NCBI GenBank assembly: GCA_007258455.2
Contig: VDFB02252616.1
Coordinates: 126,038,743 to 126,102,742, forward strand
Source of the DNA: Sequoia sempervirens
Taxonomy: Eukaryota > Streptophyta > Pinopsida > Cupressales > Cupressaceae
Length of the DNA stretch: 64,000 nucleotides
Direction of reading: 5' to 3'
This document shows positions 48,496 to 61,142 of the stretch, in pieces. The translations under genes and the position numbers were made by a program. The notes under the pieces were generated by a model. The model did not search any database and had not been told where the DNA came from. It saw only the letters and a program-made list of their open reading frames with translations. How positions within the stretch are numbered: the first letter of the stretch is position 1; every line of letters starts with the position of its first letter.

Positions 48496-50293
48496 CCTAA
48501 GGATGGGCGGCGGTGGGATTCGCTTCCCCTGCCTCCCCCACAAGCAAGCCAAAATAAATTTATAATATTTTATTTTCCTTTAAAAAAACAACTCATTCAT
48601 AAAGAAAAACTAAAGCACACAAAAATAATTTCTAGAACATGATTTTTGTGCCAAATTTTAATAGGAACCATGTTTCCTCAAAATAAATAAAATAAACTCA
48701 ATATTCAAGAAAAATATATGTGTATAGAATATATATACATGTATAAACACAAAATCTCCATTAAACAGCCAAATTGAACCAATTTTAAATAGAGAATTTT
48801 CAATAACACTAAATTCCAACAAGGTTTTCTGATTTTATTGTTTCATTTTCAAATTTTCCTATTGTTACACTAGAAGGTTTCAGCTGTAAGTTTTTGTTTT
48901 GTTTTTCCACAAACATCTAAATTTCTTCTATGATTCAATAGGGTTTCCACATATGTTCCAAACAAGTTTTCAATATTGAAGATCCTAAATTTCAAAAAAA
49001 TAAAAAGAACAAAACAAGAAAGAATATGTTGGAAACTTGAAGAAGAAAATTGTGTTGAGCTGCAAATTCCATTTTTCCAAAATTCCTCCAAAGACTTCAC
49101 TTCAAAAATCCAAAAGGCATCCTCCAAAAACAAGAAAACCCTCTTTCCTCTTCATAGCAAATTTCTTTTTCCAAGCAATGAATAATCCCCAATCCTTCCA
49201 TTCCTCTTTTTAAAATAAGTTAATGCCCTCTAAAAAAAATATAACCCAATATTTTCTTTTTCCAAATATAAATATCTTTCAACATTATAGATATTTTCAT
49301 GCATTTACAAAATATTTGCATTTTAATACTTTAAAGCACAATTTAAATTTCAAATAGATTTACATCATTTACTTTATGCATTTTCAAAACAACTTTAACT
49401 TTTCAATTTATTTAAACAATAACTATAATTCAAAACACCACTTAATTTCCAAAATATATTTAAATCTTTTACTTTATGCACTTTTCAAATACAACATGAA
49501 CCAATTAATTTATTCACCCCACAAATAAGTTTAATTAATCAATTCAACACGATTAATTTAATTAATCAATAAAATAAATCTAATCCAAGATTAGATTATT
49601 TTATTAATTCAATTAAATTAATTAATAAATTAAATACCATTTCCAACATTATAACTAGATTTATTTAATAAACAACTTAAATACATAAAGCCATTTATTT
49701 ACCTTTTCCACTTGCAATTAAATAAAAACAGGGAGAGATGAGCAACAAAGAAGCAACTTGACTAAAACCCAATGACACACTATGAATAGGGTGATGACTT
49801 GGCATGGAAAACATGGCTACTATCTCCCAATCGAATACCGTTGGCCAATGGACATGCTCAACCCTGTGAAACCAGGTGGAGTCGATGTCCTGTACCTGTC
49901 AACCTACGAACAAAGAGTATATCAAACATGCATATATATAACATAATAAACACACCGTGAAGGGGAAATCGTAGAATCGTAGGGCACTCACAAGTGAGTG
50001 ATGTGATCTCATCCCCTTCACCAATACACTCATCATATATTGACAATTCCATCATAAACCAATATCTCATGCAATAACATGTTACAATAACTAATCATCA
50101 TTACACCAATTAAAACATGACAAATAAAGCATCAGATAAGATACATCACATCATAGAAATAGGCTATCACTCTATAAATAGCAATCAAATAACACACACA
50201 TGATAAAGCATCTCAATAACCAAAAGAACATCAATGCAAACAAGGACACACTGTCCAACCAAAATGCAAAATAGAGGGGTATTACACATAGAG

Positions 50294-51135
50294 ATATTAA
50301 GAAATAGAGAGCAAGGTAGTGATGATAATGGGCACATGGGTTCGGTCTTGCTAGAAAAGGATTTCAATGGTAAGGTTGTGGAACCTTGACACGAGGATCA
50401 AAATATAGGCATTTAGGGGCATAAAAACTCAATGATTGGAGTGCAGAGGTTGGAAAAGGATGGAAAAGTAGAAGAAAAGCAAGATATGGATGTACATGGG
50501 ATAAGTGAGGAAGAATGCAATGTGGAAATGAACACTGAGGGATCCCCTAGGGAAGATCTGAAAAATGTAAAGGATTTGGAGGGGGAAGGAAATTCAGAAG
50601 AGGGGAAAGAGGATAAAGTAACTACACAAGAGAAGAATGAGGCAAAAGACAACATGGGTGGAAATGTTGAGGAAACCCAGTAGCAGATCTTGATAATGTT
50701 GTAGCTGAAACAAGTACACAAGATTCTCAAAATGAGATGAGAAATAATGCTCCAAAAGTTGTAGAAACAATAAGGGATAATTTAGATCATTTGAGGAGTC
50801 CTATTGAAGCTAAAGATTTTCTCATTTCAAAGGGAGAAAATGGAAATTCCATTGACACGGGGGAGAATATTAGCAATGAAAGGGGAGTGGAGGCTGAGGA
50901 TATGTTTAAAGAATCTAATTCAGATCAAGATGATGGGATGGAAGAAGAATAGGCTAATATTCTAGAAGAACGAAGCATTGAACAAACACAATCCCAGCTA
51001 AAAAAACCTCTAATAGCAACAAAGAAGAAAAGAGGGGGAAAAATGAAGAAGGCTAAACTAGTGTTGGCAGAAAATGCTAAGGGACAGATGAAACTAAGAA
51101 ATAGGAAGGGATATTCCCTTCCTGAGGAGCAATGA
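50294..51135 (+). pseudogene. LINE ORF1, right part
   Basis: After the insertion an acidic, Glu/Lys/Asn-rich region continues (50432-50683 and 50737-50952 are open) and passes a TAG near 50950. It ends in a basic segment KLRNRKGYSLPEEQ with TGA at 51133-51135. That stop overlaps the ORF2 start in ATGA, a compact ORF1/ORF2 junction. The low-complexity acidic-to-basic profile fits the C-terminal half of plant LINE ORF1, which has little conserved sequence. Confidence 0.7.
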
Positions 51136-54100
51136 GGCTCATAACTTGGAATGCTAGGGGAATTAATGCCCCTAGCAAATGGCGCTTAATCAAGCATCAA
51201 ATAGATTTAAGGAAAATGTTGTATTACTACATGAAACTAAATGGGAAAGGGAGGAAGCTCAAAAAAGAATGAGTGTTTAGAGATAATGGGAAGGAGTCTT
51301 TGTTGAATCTATTGGAGAGATAGGAGGAATTGGTGTGATTTGGAATCCTTTGTCTATTAGTTGTTCACTGATAAGGAGAAGTCAGTATTGGATGGTGGTT
51401 AAATGTAAGATTCTAAGTCAAAATGAGGAGATACAGGTGATGAATGTGTATGGACCGATCTGAACTCTAGCTAAGAGAATTCTATGGTAGGAGATTAAGC
51501 AGTGGTTGGATATGTAGAATGGTATGGCTGTTATAATTGGGTGTGACTTTAATGCAACACTGGACAATTTAGAAAAACAAGGAGGTATGCAGAATTTATC
51601 AAGGATCCAACAAGATTTTCAAGCATTTGTGGATAATAACAATCTAAGAGAAATAGTAGCCAATATGGCAGATTCACTCAGACCAATAGGAGGAAGGATT
51701 TCACCAGCATAGCAGAAAAGTTGGATTGGTTTTTCATATATGGGAATTGGGATGCTAATTAGGATTTCTTTGAGGTAGCTATACTACCGTATACCGAGTC
51801 TGATCACTTCCCAATACATTAGTAATCAATGTAGAATATCCCAAAGGCGGGACCCCTTTTAGATTTGGAAATTTCTGGCTTAGGGATGCATCTCTTTATG
51901 ACTTAGTTAAAACCTGGTGGAATGAAGTCAGAGTTGGTCACAAATCAAGAATGTACTAGTTTATCCAAAAGCTTTTACACATCAAAATGAAGCTAAAAGA
52001 ATGGAATCAGGATAATTTCAAGCCATACTTTTATGGAAAAATCCCGTGTAGAGGAGGAATTAAATGAACTTAATGAGAAATTAATTAAGCATGAGATGGG
52101 TCAAGAAGAATTTGAACTAGAACAAAGGTTAAAATCGGAGCTCACAGAGATTACGACTAGGGAAGAATTGTTCTGGCACAAAAATCAAGAGAAATTTAGT
52201 TTAAAGAGGGGGACAGAAATACAAAGTATTTCCACAGATCAACAATTGCTAACAAGGGAAAAAATCATATCACAACAATAGCAAAGGAAGATGGTACAAG
52301 TTCACAGTCAATAGAGGAGGTCAATTAGATAGTGGTACAATACTTTCAAGAAATTTTAAATTGGGAATCAGGAGATAATGAGCGGGAACGGGAAGAATTT
52401 CTAAATCGCATCCTGACACTAATTAATGAGGAAGAAAACATGGAGCTTTTTAAGACCATCAGTTTGGAAGAAACTAAGAAAGCATCCTTCCAGCTAGGTG
52501 TAGATAAGGCCTCAGGGCTAGATGGCTTCCCCGCAAAATTCTATCATGTATTTTGGGATATTGTTGGTGATGATTCACATAAAGCTATCAAGGAATCCAG
52601 AAGGAGAATGGCGATGTTGGGTACCTTCAATCACACATTCATTACGCTTGTCCCCAAGAAGAAGGAGGTGCAAACAATGGAAAATTTTAGGCCCATTTCT
52701 CTATGCAACACAATTTACAAAATTATGACAAAGGTCATAGCCAGTCGTCTAAAAACTATCCTAAAAAAAATCATCTTTGATGAGCAGAGTAGTTTCTTCC
52801 CAGGTAGATCGATAGTCGAAGGGATTATCATTGCACATGAGGCTATCCACTCTTCTAGAAAGACTTGAAGCCCAAATATGGTAATCAAGTTGGACATATT
52901 GAAGGCATATGACTTAGTGGATAGACAATTTATGTTGAAAGTATTACAAAGATTTGGCTTTGGGGAAGGGTGGGTCAATTGGATCTCTAGTTGCATTTTG
53001 ACTCCAAGATTTTCAGTCCTAGTCAATGGGGTTGCCTAAAGTTTCTTTGACTATTCTAGAGGAATTTGGCAAGGGGATCCATTATCCCCTTTTTTATTCA
53101 TCATAATGGAAGAGGTATTGGGGAGAACTATACAATACTACAAATCAATGGGTCAATGACAAGGAATTGAGATATGCCCAGGATTGGAGGCTATTACTCA
53201 TCAAAAATTTGTTGATGATACAATTCCCTTTGGAAAATCCACAAGATTAGAAGCTAGAACCATCAAGAATATTTTAAACAATTACAGTAAAGCTTCAAGA
53301 TAGTTAATCAACTGGAGAAAGTCATATTTTTTTTCCTTAATGTTCAATCGAGTCTATAAAAGGACATTGCAAGAATCTTGGATCTTATAATTGCAAGCTT
53401 ACCAGGGAAATTTCTTGGGATGCCACTATTTGGGGGGATAAATAAGAAATTTTATTGGGAAAATATAATCAATAGCTACAAAAGGAAAATGGAACTTTGG
53501 AAAGGGAAATGGTTATCATTTGCGGGCAGATTATTAATGTTGAAGATAGTTTTAACAACTATCCCTATCTATTCTATGACATGCATGAAAATCCCAAGAG
53601 CGGTGTAAGATACACTAATTCAAATCATGAGGAGATTTTTTTGGAATGGTCCAGAAGATAACCACAAAATACCTCTATTGTCATGGGACAAGATTTGCAA
53701 GCCTTATGGAGCCAAAGGGGCGGGTGTGAAATAGTTGCATAGCATGAATCTTTCCATGGGTGTAAAATTGGTCTAGAGTATTTTATGAAATGGGGAGTGA
53801 AGATGGGTCCAAATTTTGAGGTGAAAGTACTTAGATTCAGATGAGCCTATAAGAATAATTAATACACTGGACCCTCCAAATGGATCGACAATTTGGAACT
53901 TCATCCTTGAATGCAGGAAGATCATCACTCAACATATAACATGGGAAGTCAACAATGGGTAGAGTGCTTAGTTTTGGGAGGGTTTGTGGGAAGATCATCC
54001 AGCTCTTTGTTCTCTCCTAGACCTTGAAATCATCAAGGAAGAGTCAACCAGAAGATGGGGGAGAAAACTTTGTGACTATGGGTATGTGAAAAATGCCAAC

Positions 54101-55326
54101 GGTAAGCAGAAATGGGAATGGAAGTCCCTTGATTACTTCAATGCCCTTTTAGAACAAAAGGAGAAGCTCTCAAGGATCTTAGAAGAAAGAGGCATCATAT
54201 GGACTGAGCTAAGAGATGAGATTCATTGGTGTGCTTCTAAGGATGGAGAATACAAAGTCAAATTAGGATACAGAGTACAAGAGGTAGTGACAGAAGACCA
54301 ATTGTGGCCAAAAGAGCTTCTTTGGGGTAAATACTGCTCTCCTACAGTCCAGGCCTTTTCTTGGTTGGCTATACAAAACCAAATCCTCACCCAAGATAGA
54401 CTAGATAAAATTAGAATAATTGGCCCAGGGAGATGTCCACTATGCAAGAATCAAGACGAGGATGCTAATCATTTATTACTTTCATGCCCATATTCAGAAA
54501 GATGTTGGAAATATTTCCTTCAGAAACTCAATCTACAAGTACCAATGCCAAGGAATCTAAAAGATTGGTTTTGTATATGGCCTAAACATTCTCAGAAGAG
54601 TCTATTTAAGAGCCTATGGTAGGTAATCCCATCTATGGTTGTATGGGAAATTTTGAAAGAACAAAACATAAGGGTTCTTAAGGGACAAGCATTGCCAAGG
54701 GATAGATTAGTGGTCAAAATTGAGGCATCCATCATAGAACTGGTCAATACGCCTACAAAAATCAAAACAACGAAAAATAATGCATTCACCATATGTGATG
54801 ATAAAATGACGAAGGTATTCACCAAACTTACTATTCCTACTTTGGTAGGAACCAATGACTGTACTTGAAAAAATAAATTGCACGAGGAAGTTTTCTAGAG
54901 CGCCTCAGATGTTGGCTAGGTGAAGGTAAATTTTGATGGAACTGCAAGCAGGAATCCCGACCCCAGTGGTATAGGATGTGTGGTTAGAGATGAGTTCCAT
55001 ACAACCCTTGTAGAACATGCAAAATATATTGGAGTTTCCAAAAGCAATTTGGTGGAGTTTAGAGCTGCACTTCGTGGACTAGAGCTCAGCATGGAATGTG
55101 GGGCTAGGAAGATTCACCTTGAAGGGGACTCAATGATCACAGTGAATGCTATTAGGCAGAATTCCACACTTGATTGGAGACTGAACAGATGAATCAAGTA
55201 AATAAGGAAAATCATAGAAGAGCTAGATGACTTTAAGATCAGTCACATATACTGTGAAGGTAATTCAACAACAGATGAATTGGCAAAAAAAGCCACCACT
55301 GAGGGAGGTGGCAGGGGAGGTAATTA
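51132..55326 (+). pseudogene. LINE ORF2: endonuclease, reverse transcriptase, RNase H
   Basis: Begins MRLITWNARGINAPSKWRLI (51132), the endonuclease/exonuclease/phosphatase start; LLHETKW and IIGCDFNATLD carry endonuclease residues. RT includes DKASGLDGFPAKFYHVFW (about 52506), LVPKKKEVQTMENFRPISLC, VIKLDILKAYDLVD, GDPLSPFLFIIM and the catalytic FVDDT (about 53209). A zinc-binding segment has RCPLCKNQDEDANHLLLSCP (about 54432). RNase H starts VNFDGTASRNPDPSGIG (54923), with EFRAALRGLEL, LEGDS and TTDELAKKA. It nicks the target and copies the element RNA there. Multiple stops and frameshifts inactivate it. Confidence 0.92.
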
Positions 55327-55575
55327 GATTGCAATGCAAATATAGTTGATAGAGGGGTAGGGTAGATTTTTGTATCAATTTGTATATGGTGGTTATAGGA
55401 TTTGTAGGTTTGGGTATTGGTAGCAACAATTTTGCTAAGTAGAATTGGGGTTGCAGTATTCATGACGTTATCTATAACTATTTGAACTATGTATTGTTCT
55501 CTCTTTTGATATAATTCAATGGGTGTTGGCCCAACCCAGCTATTAAATTACCAAAATAAAATAAAATAAAATTAT

Positions 55576-56445
55576 ATATATTAGAATATATTCATATTAA
55601 TATAATATATAACATATATTATAATATATTAATATTAATATAATATTATAATATTACATCATATTAATACTATAATATATATTATATTATATTTGATTGC
55701 TATGAATTTATTTTTTGTTTAATAAAATGGATTTTTTTTTTGTTTGAATGGAAAAAATGGCCCAATTTTCATTTTGGGCATTCCAACGGTCCCCACATGC
55801 TCTTTGGTGTCAAGAATATCGTGATTATTTTTCCAATATAAATAATATTTTATTTTATTTTGAACTCTTTTGCACAAAATTTGATTCTATCAATCATCAA
55901 GGTACTTGTTTTTGTTTGTATAATGAAAAGTAGTCATCATCAAGCCAAAAGGAAGAGGAAATTTCAAGCAGAGTAAATCGAAACAAGTAGGGTCAAAGAT
56001 AGATCAAGGAAGAGGATGAAAAGAAAAGGTTTGTCAAATACTCTTTAAGGAGAAGAATTTATTTATCCTTAAATGACATTAAAAGTGACTATGATATTGA
56101 ATTTGAAAATGCTAAACATGAAATTCAATTTTAATGTAACATACTAGCCCTTCAATGAACTAAAAATTTCTAATTTTTCACCATACGAGTAAACAAACTA
56201 AGTAACAAGCCATTGCAATAATTTTTTTCTTTTCTTTATTGATAATTTTTCAATCAAGATGCATAACATATTACAACATGAATTCCTTTTCATTCCATAA
56301 AATACATCAATGTAAGAAAGCATACTTCTACATACATAGCTCAATGAGCTTTAGAACAAATAGTGGTAAGATGGTCTAGGATCCTTCCTTTCAAATCTTG
56401 GTTCTTCTATCACCTACTGTGGAGGAGAAGCATCACTCAGGTGCT
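55576..56445. other. AT-rich spacer
   Basis: Starts with an AT-only tract (55576-55700) resembling the AT tract at 44410-44510 on the other side of the LINE. Open frames here have no recognisable family. I see no gene. Positions 55930-56040 are A/G-rich. Confidence 0.4.
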
Positions 56446-56487
56446 TTTCCTATCCCACTCATGCCATGTATTCCCAATTTAACCTAT
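56446..56487 (-). pseudogene. P-loop fragment of a TNL gene
   Basis: About 42 bp match the intact gene at 4535-4577: cctatcccactcatgccatgta is shared. On the minus strand it reads KLGIHGMSGIGKA, where the intact gene has GMSGIGKT; the nucleotide-binding Thr is changed. It joins directly to copy B of the flank, so everything from the P-loop region through the TIR exon and promoter (about 900 bp) is missing between them. Too short alone, but position beside the duplicated flank makes the assignment strong. Confidence 0.8.
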
Positions 56488-58502
56488 ATCTAAATCAATC
56501 AAACCATAAATTATAATTTGGCTTTTCATTGTCATATTTATTTTGCTCATTGACAATTTCTACAGTGATGATGACGTAGGAGAGAGTGAGTGGATATGAT
56601 TTATCTTTATCCCTTTGTTGGTGTCCATGTATCTTGGCCACCCTTAAAAATTGTTCTACTTTTACAAACTATTCATGAGGACACTCTTAGTAGGAATGAT
56701 AAAAACATGCTCTAATGAACTGGGACACTAGACTGCTAGGTCCATGACAAGAAATTTAATTTATCTATGCACTGACCAAAAGCTCATTCAATTTACTTTT
56801 TGCAATAGCAGCACATTTTCCTACAAGTGGTTTATAGGCTTTTTAACTTTTTGGGGAGAAGAATAGTGTGTATAATTGTGTCAATTATTACTTTAAAAAT
56901 ATTGTTTAATGTTAATATTCTTATTTGTCGATGAAGTTGAATGGTTCTAAATGAGTTCACCAAGGATCAATTATTAATGAGTACAAGGCCCTAATATCAT
57001 AAGAGATGAGGATGAGATCACGTCTTACATGACTTTGATGAAATAGATACTCAGTCTTTGATTCTTAGTTGAAGACGTTCTAACCAAAGGCTTGTGCCCT
57101 CATATCAAATAGAAAAGAATTTTGTAGGTTTGATATAAACCCTCCAACAAAAAGAAAAAAAAGGTTAATGAGTTAGATTCAAAAGCTATGTAGTTGAATT
57201 CTCATAGCAATATAATATGATTTATCATTTGGATATATTGTCTTCATTGTATAGATTATAATAAAGTGTCATTTATTATCATTTAATTGGTAGTTTTAGT
57301 TTGATTTTACATGTCATTAATACACAAAAATATGTACAGTTGATCATCATTTTTTATTAAAAATAAGTAGTAGGAATCAAAATATATTTCTATATGACAT
57401 ATAAATCAATCCAATTCATTGCACATAAAGATTATATATTAAAATAGAATACTTAATAAAATAAAATATTATGTCTTGATCATCACATTGAATAGGTTGA
57501 GTACATAAAATCTATAGTATAGAACTTCTAATCTTAAACCAAATAAAATTTATATTTTAATGAACAATATATGTTAATAAATTATCATGTGTAAAATCTT
57601 GATTTCTAATTAGTGATTCCTTCTCTTTTAAATAATGTGTAATTTTATTTTATTTTTTGAGACCTTGACAATTAGATATTGAAAAACATGCAAGACAAAA
57701 ATAAGATGTAAAGCTTGCCATTTAGTATATAAAATCACATTTAATAAAAATTTCAAATAGAAAAATTAAGTGCTAATACAAATTTGTATAATTTAAGACT
57801 TATGCAAACAACTATGATAGCATTCATATGGAAGACTTTCTTGCAAGCTATAAAATTTTGTTAGACTCTCCAAATAGCTTCAATATTGGTGGCACAAAAT
57901 TATAGACAAGGTTCAAAAATAGGGTTGTGAAATTTAGTATAATCTATGACTACTACATGCATATTCCTCTAGTATGTGTAACTACTTTTCTCCAAAGGTT
58001 TGACCACATAATCTCTCCAAAACACTGCATATGCCTCATTGCAAAAATATTAAATTTAGAGGAGCTTGATATGTAATCCAATTTAGCTTAAGGCATCTTA
58101 AAGCCAATTTAAATACAAATTAGAGTCAAAGTAATAGCTCCAATAGAATACAGGTAAATGTCTATGAATATTATAGTATAATATTGTATTAGAGTTTCTT
58201 TGATTTAATCCAACTTTTTATACTAAGCTTCTTAGAATTAAAAGTAGAAGGATTTCAAAAGAAATATCATCACTAATGTGAGTCTTAATAGATTCATTAT
58301 TGAACTTCTAACCTGCTTCTTTATTTAATAGAAGTGATCTCAAACCTTCTTCCTATATTATTAGATATTCAATAAACTCTTTGTTACTATTACAAATGAT
58401 TTTAAATTCAACCTATACTAAACTTAACAATTTAATAATAATAAAAAAATGAAAAATATTAAATAAATAATTATAATAAATCAGGTAATATGTGTGATGT
58501 AT
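56482..58502. repeat. Duplicated TNL flank, copy B
   Basis: Same orientation as copy A (5486-7494), aligning nearly end to end with frequent substitutions and short indels. It ends at gtgtgatgtata, after which copy A continues with atcc and this copy with the pogo-type element. It therefore provides the pre-insertion state of that transposon's target. No coding sequence. Confidence 0.85.
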
Positions 58503-58819
58503 AGGGGAGAGGAGCCGATACGTAAGCGGGGGACCTAATGTGCAATGGGACATGCGCACATTGGGGCCCACACCTATATGACAGTCCTCCACAACTTTAA
58601 AAAAATTCATTCATACATAGGCACAATGACATCAAACATAAATCAGATTTAAAATGCACACTTAATAGCATTCATTTCACTAAACAAGTACACGTTGACA
58701 GCCAAACATGATGAAGTGTATCCAACTTGTATTTGACATATAACAAGTAGCATCCTGACATGGAATTTAAACAGCCCAAACATTAAGACATGCACCCTTC
58801 CCCATAAAATGGTAAACCC

Positions 58820-59580
58820 AACTATCGTACCAATGCAGGCGTCACTTTCACATCAATCACAACTACACACCATAAACAAGGTTCCAGGTCAACAACATTC
58901 AAACCCATCTGACCCATCTTTGACTGACTAGCTAACCCATTACAACAATGTTTCCCATCGTAGCATAACCAAACCAACACGCAAATGCATTCGCCTATCC
59001 CGTTGACCATGAGTCCTAGAACACGTATTAGCTTGAATCTATCCCATCTCACCAAGTGGGGTGTGCACGTATTAGAGACAAAGCCAAATATCCCACCTAC
59101 ATCCATTTAACAGTCTTACAAGGCCACCATTATTTAAAAACAAAACATGGAAACAATTTCAAACAATCCACCAAACCAATCAAGTCAAGAATTAATGGCC
59201 AAAATCAATCAAATCTCCAATTCATATGAAACAAAATTCAAATTGAAAATAGGACAACAATTTATTTCACCACACCAAACAAGCATCAATCAAATTTAAA
59301 TAATTCCCAATTCAAATAGTCGTGAAAGCCAAGAAGCATTCACTTATTATGCAGTGAGCGACATAAGAACAGGAGGAGTGACAAGCACAAAATTGAATGA
59401 GTTAACATTAGGGGGAGGCAACAACTCAGATTCCAGTGCACCAACATCCATATTGTTCCAGGTTTTCCTTTCACACTTTTCCATTCATTTACTTTATATT
59501 GTTCTTCATTACATCCATTACTATTTTCCATTTCTAAGCTTTATATTGATCTTCATTACAACCATTACAGTCATAGGTTT
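58820..59580. other. Leader region of the pogo-type element
   Basis: No coding sequence is supported; the minus-strand open frame at 58822-59106 (94 codons, Cys/Val/Leu-rich) has no family motif. The stretch lies between the left end and the tandem-repeat arrays and is probably 5' non-coding or intronic to the transposase. Confidence 0.35.
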
Positions 59581-59589
59581 TTATTTATG

Positions 59590-60050
59590 TTTCCCTAGGG
59601 TTTATATTACAAATATTATAGTCACAAGTGTTTCTTTATCTATCACTAGGGTTTATATTGCTAATATTGCAGTCATAGGTTAGCATATGTGTTCCATAGG
59701 GTTGATAATGCAAATATTACAGTCATGGTTTACCATTTAAAGCTTTCCCTAGGGTTTATTTTGCAAATAATATAGTCATTCATTAGCATGTACATTCCCT
59801 AGGGTTTATATTGCAAGTATTACAGTCACAATTTATCATTTTTGTTTCTCAAAGGTTTATATTGTAAATGTTACAGTCAGTTTACCATTTCAATTTCCCT
59901 AGGGTTTATACTACAAATATTACAGTCATAGTTTACCATCTCTGTTTCCCTAGGGTTTATATTGAAAATGTTATAGTCATAGTTTAGCCTTTTTGTTTCA
60001 GTAGGGTTTATATTACAAATATTACACTCATAGTTTAGCATTTTTATTTC
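59590..60050. repeat. Tandem repeat, about nine units of 50-60 bp
   Basis: Units contain ccctagggtttatatt, then gcaaatattacagtcat, then agtttaccatt. Clear copies start near 59593, 59645, 59692, 59748, 59808, 59850, 59897, 59949 and 60000. The units are diverged and vary in spacing. Within the pogo-type element, upstream of its transposase. Confidence 0.85.
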
Positions 60051-60385
60051 ATAGGTTTTGCATTATCATTCACTTTGCTTATTGTAGTCTCATAGGTTCT
60101 GCATTATCATTCAGTTTGCTTATCATAGTCTCATAGGTTCTACATTATCATTAACTTTTCTTATCGTAGTCTCATAGGTTCTGCATTATCATTTATATGG
60201 TAAATATTAGTTATGGTTTACCATTTCTATTTCATATGTCCTGCATTATCATTCACTCTGCTTATCTTATTCTCATAGGTTCTGCATTATCATTCACTCT
60301 AATTATCTTATTCTCATAGCTTCTGCATTGTCATTCACTCTGGATATCTTATTCTCATAGGTTGTGCATTATCAGTCACTAAGCT
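60048..60385. repeat. Tandem repeat, about seven units of 55-60 bp
   Basis: Units contain tctcataggttctgcattatcattcact and a variable ttgcttatcgtag part. The array continues directly from the previous array and shares the catagg... and atcattcac blocks with it, suggesting one expanded family that changed unit sequence midway. Confidence 0.82.
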
Positions 60386-60794
60386 TTCTATTTTTATTAG
60401 GTTTTTGTTTTCATCTTTTTCATAGGTTTTTGCTTCATCAATTCACAAATATTTATGTCTGTTAATGAGTTTGTCATAGACAAAATATGTGAGCTTTGTT
60501 AAACTCTTACTATTTTTCATTCGTAACCTTTATATTGTGTCATAGTTCAAATGTGTGTGGTTTTCACTTTGTTGTGCATGAGAATGTTAATGCTATAAAC
60601 ACTTAAGAGATATGAGATGTTCTTAAACTCTAACTCCCTTGCATAGTTTGTAATTGTGTGCTTCTTACTCCTCTATTTCCTTATGTCGCTCACTCCAAAA
60701 TAGATGTAACTCTCTAAATTGTTAGAAAAGATGATCTCAAATGAAATGCAACAAACTAAAAAGATAACACATACATAAACTAAATAATATTTTG

Positions 60795-61120
60795 TTCAAG
60801 CATCACTCTCTTCATACATATAAAGATAATTGTTCAAGCATTTATGTTTCATAGTTTACCATTTATGTTTCATAGGTTTTCCGTTATCATTGACTCTGGT
60901 TATCATATTCTCATATGTTCTGCATTACGAACTAATTATTCTTCTGTTCAAGCATCACATCACTCTCTTCATACATATAAAGATAACTATTCAAGCACTT
61001 GTGTTTCATAGTTTACCATTTATGTTTCATAGGTTTTGCATTATCATTGTCTTTGGTTATCATATTCTCATATGTTCTGCATTACAAACTAATTATTTTT
61101 CTGTTCAAGCATCACTGATT
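60795..61120. repeat. Direct repeat, two units of about 150 bp
   Basis: The block from catcactctcttcatacatataaagata through gttcaagca, catagtttaccatttatgtttcatagg and tctgcattac.aactaatta occurs at about 60801-60940 and again at about 60956-61096. A third catcact start at 61109 breaks off just before the transposase. Confidence 0.85.
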
Positions 61121-61142
61121 TGATTGTACTTATTCTTTGTAG

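Larger units (their letters stand above)
45651..50288 (-). mobile_element. Long non-coding TG...CA element, copy 3, inverted, nested in LINE ORF1
   Basis: Forward text runs from tgtaatgccccgcc to ggggtattacaca, so on its own strand it starts TGTGTAATACCCC and ends GGGGCATTACA. Perfect 5 bp duplications tagag lie at 45646-45650 and 50289-50293. Its 3' part, reversed, matches the other copies (ctcctagcacgggg, cacatggt.gggtggaa.gtgc, the ggatc motif). Length is 4638 bp, with no coding sequence. It contains two minisatellites (46860-47010 and 48301-48495). Confidence 0.88.
45165..55575 (+). mobile_element. L1-type LINE, 5' truncated and interrupted
   Basis: Order is ORF1 (nucleic-acid-binding, zinc knuckle), then ORF2 with endonuclease, RT, a zinc-binding region and a C-terminal RNase H, then an A-rich tail aaaataaaataaaataaaa (55553-55573). 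The 5' end of ORF1 is missing. A 4.6 kb element is inserted in reverse orientation at 45651-50288 with TAGAG target duplications. Stops and frameshifts occur throughout, so it is inactive. The RNase H domain after RT is known from many plant L1 elements. Confidence 0.9.
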
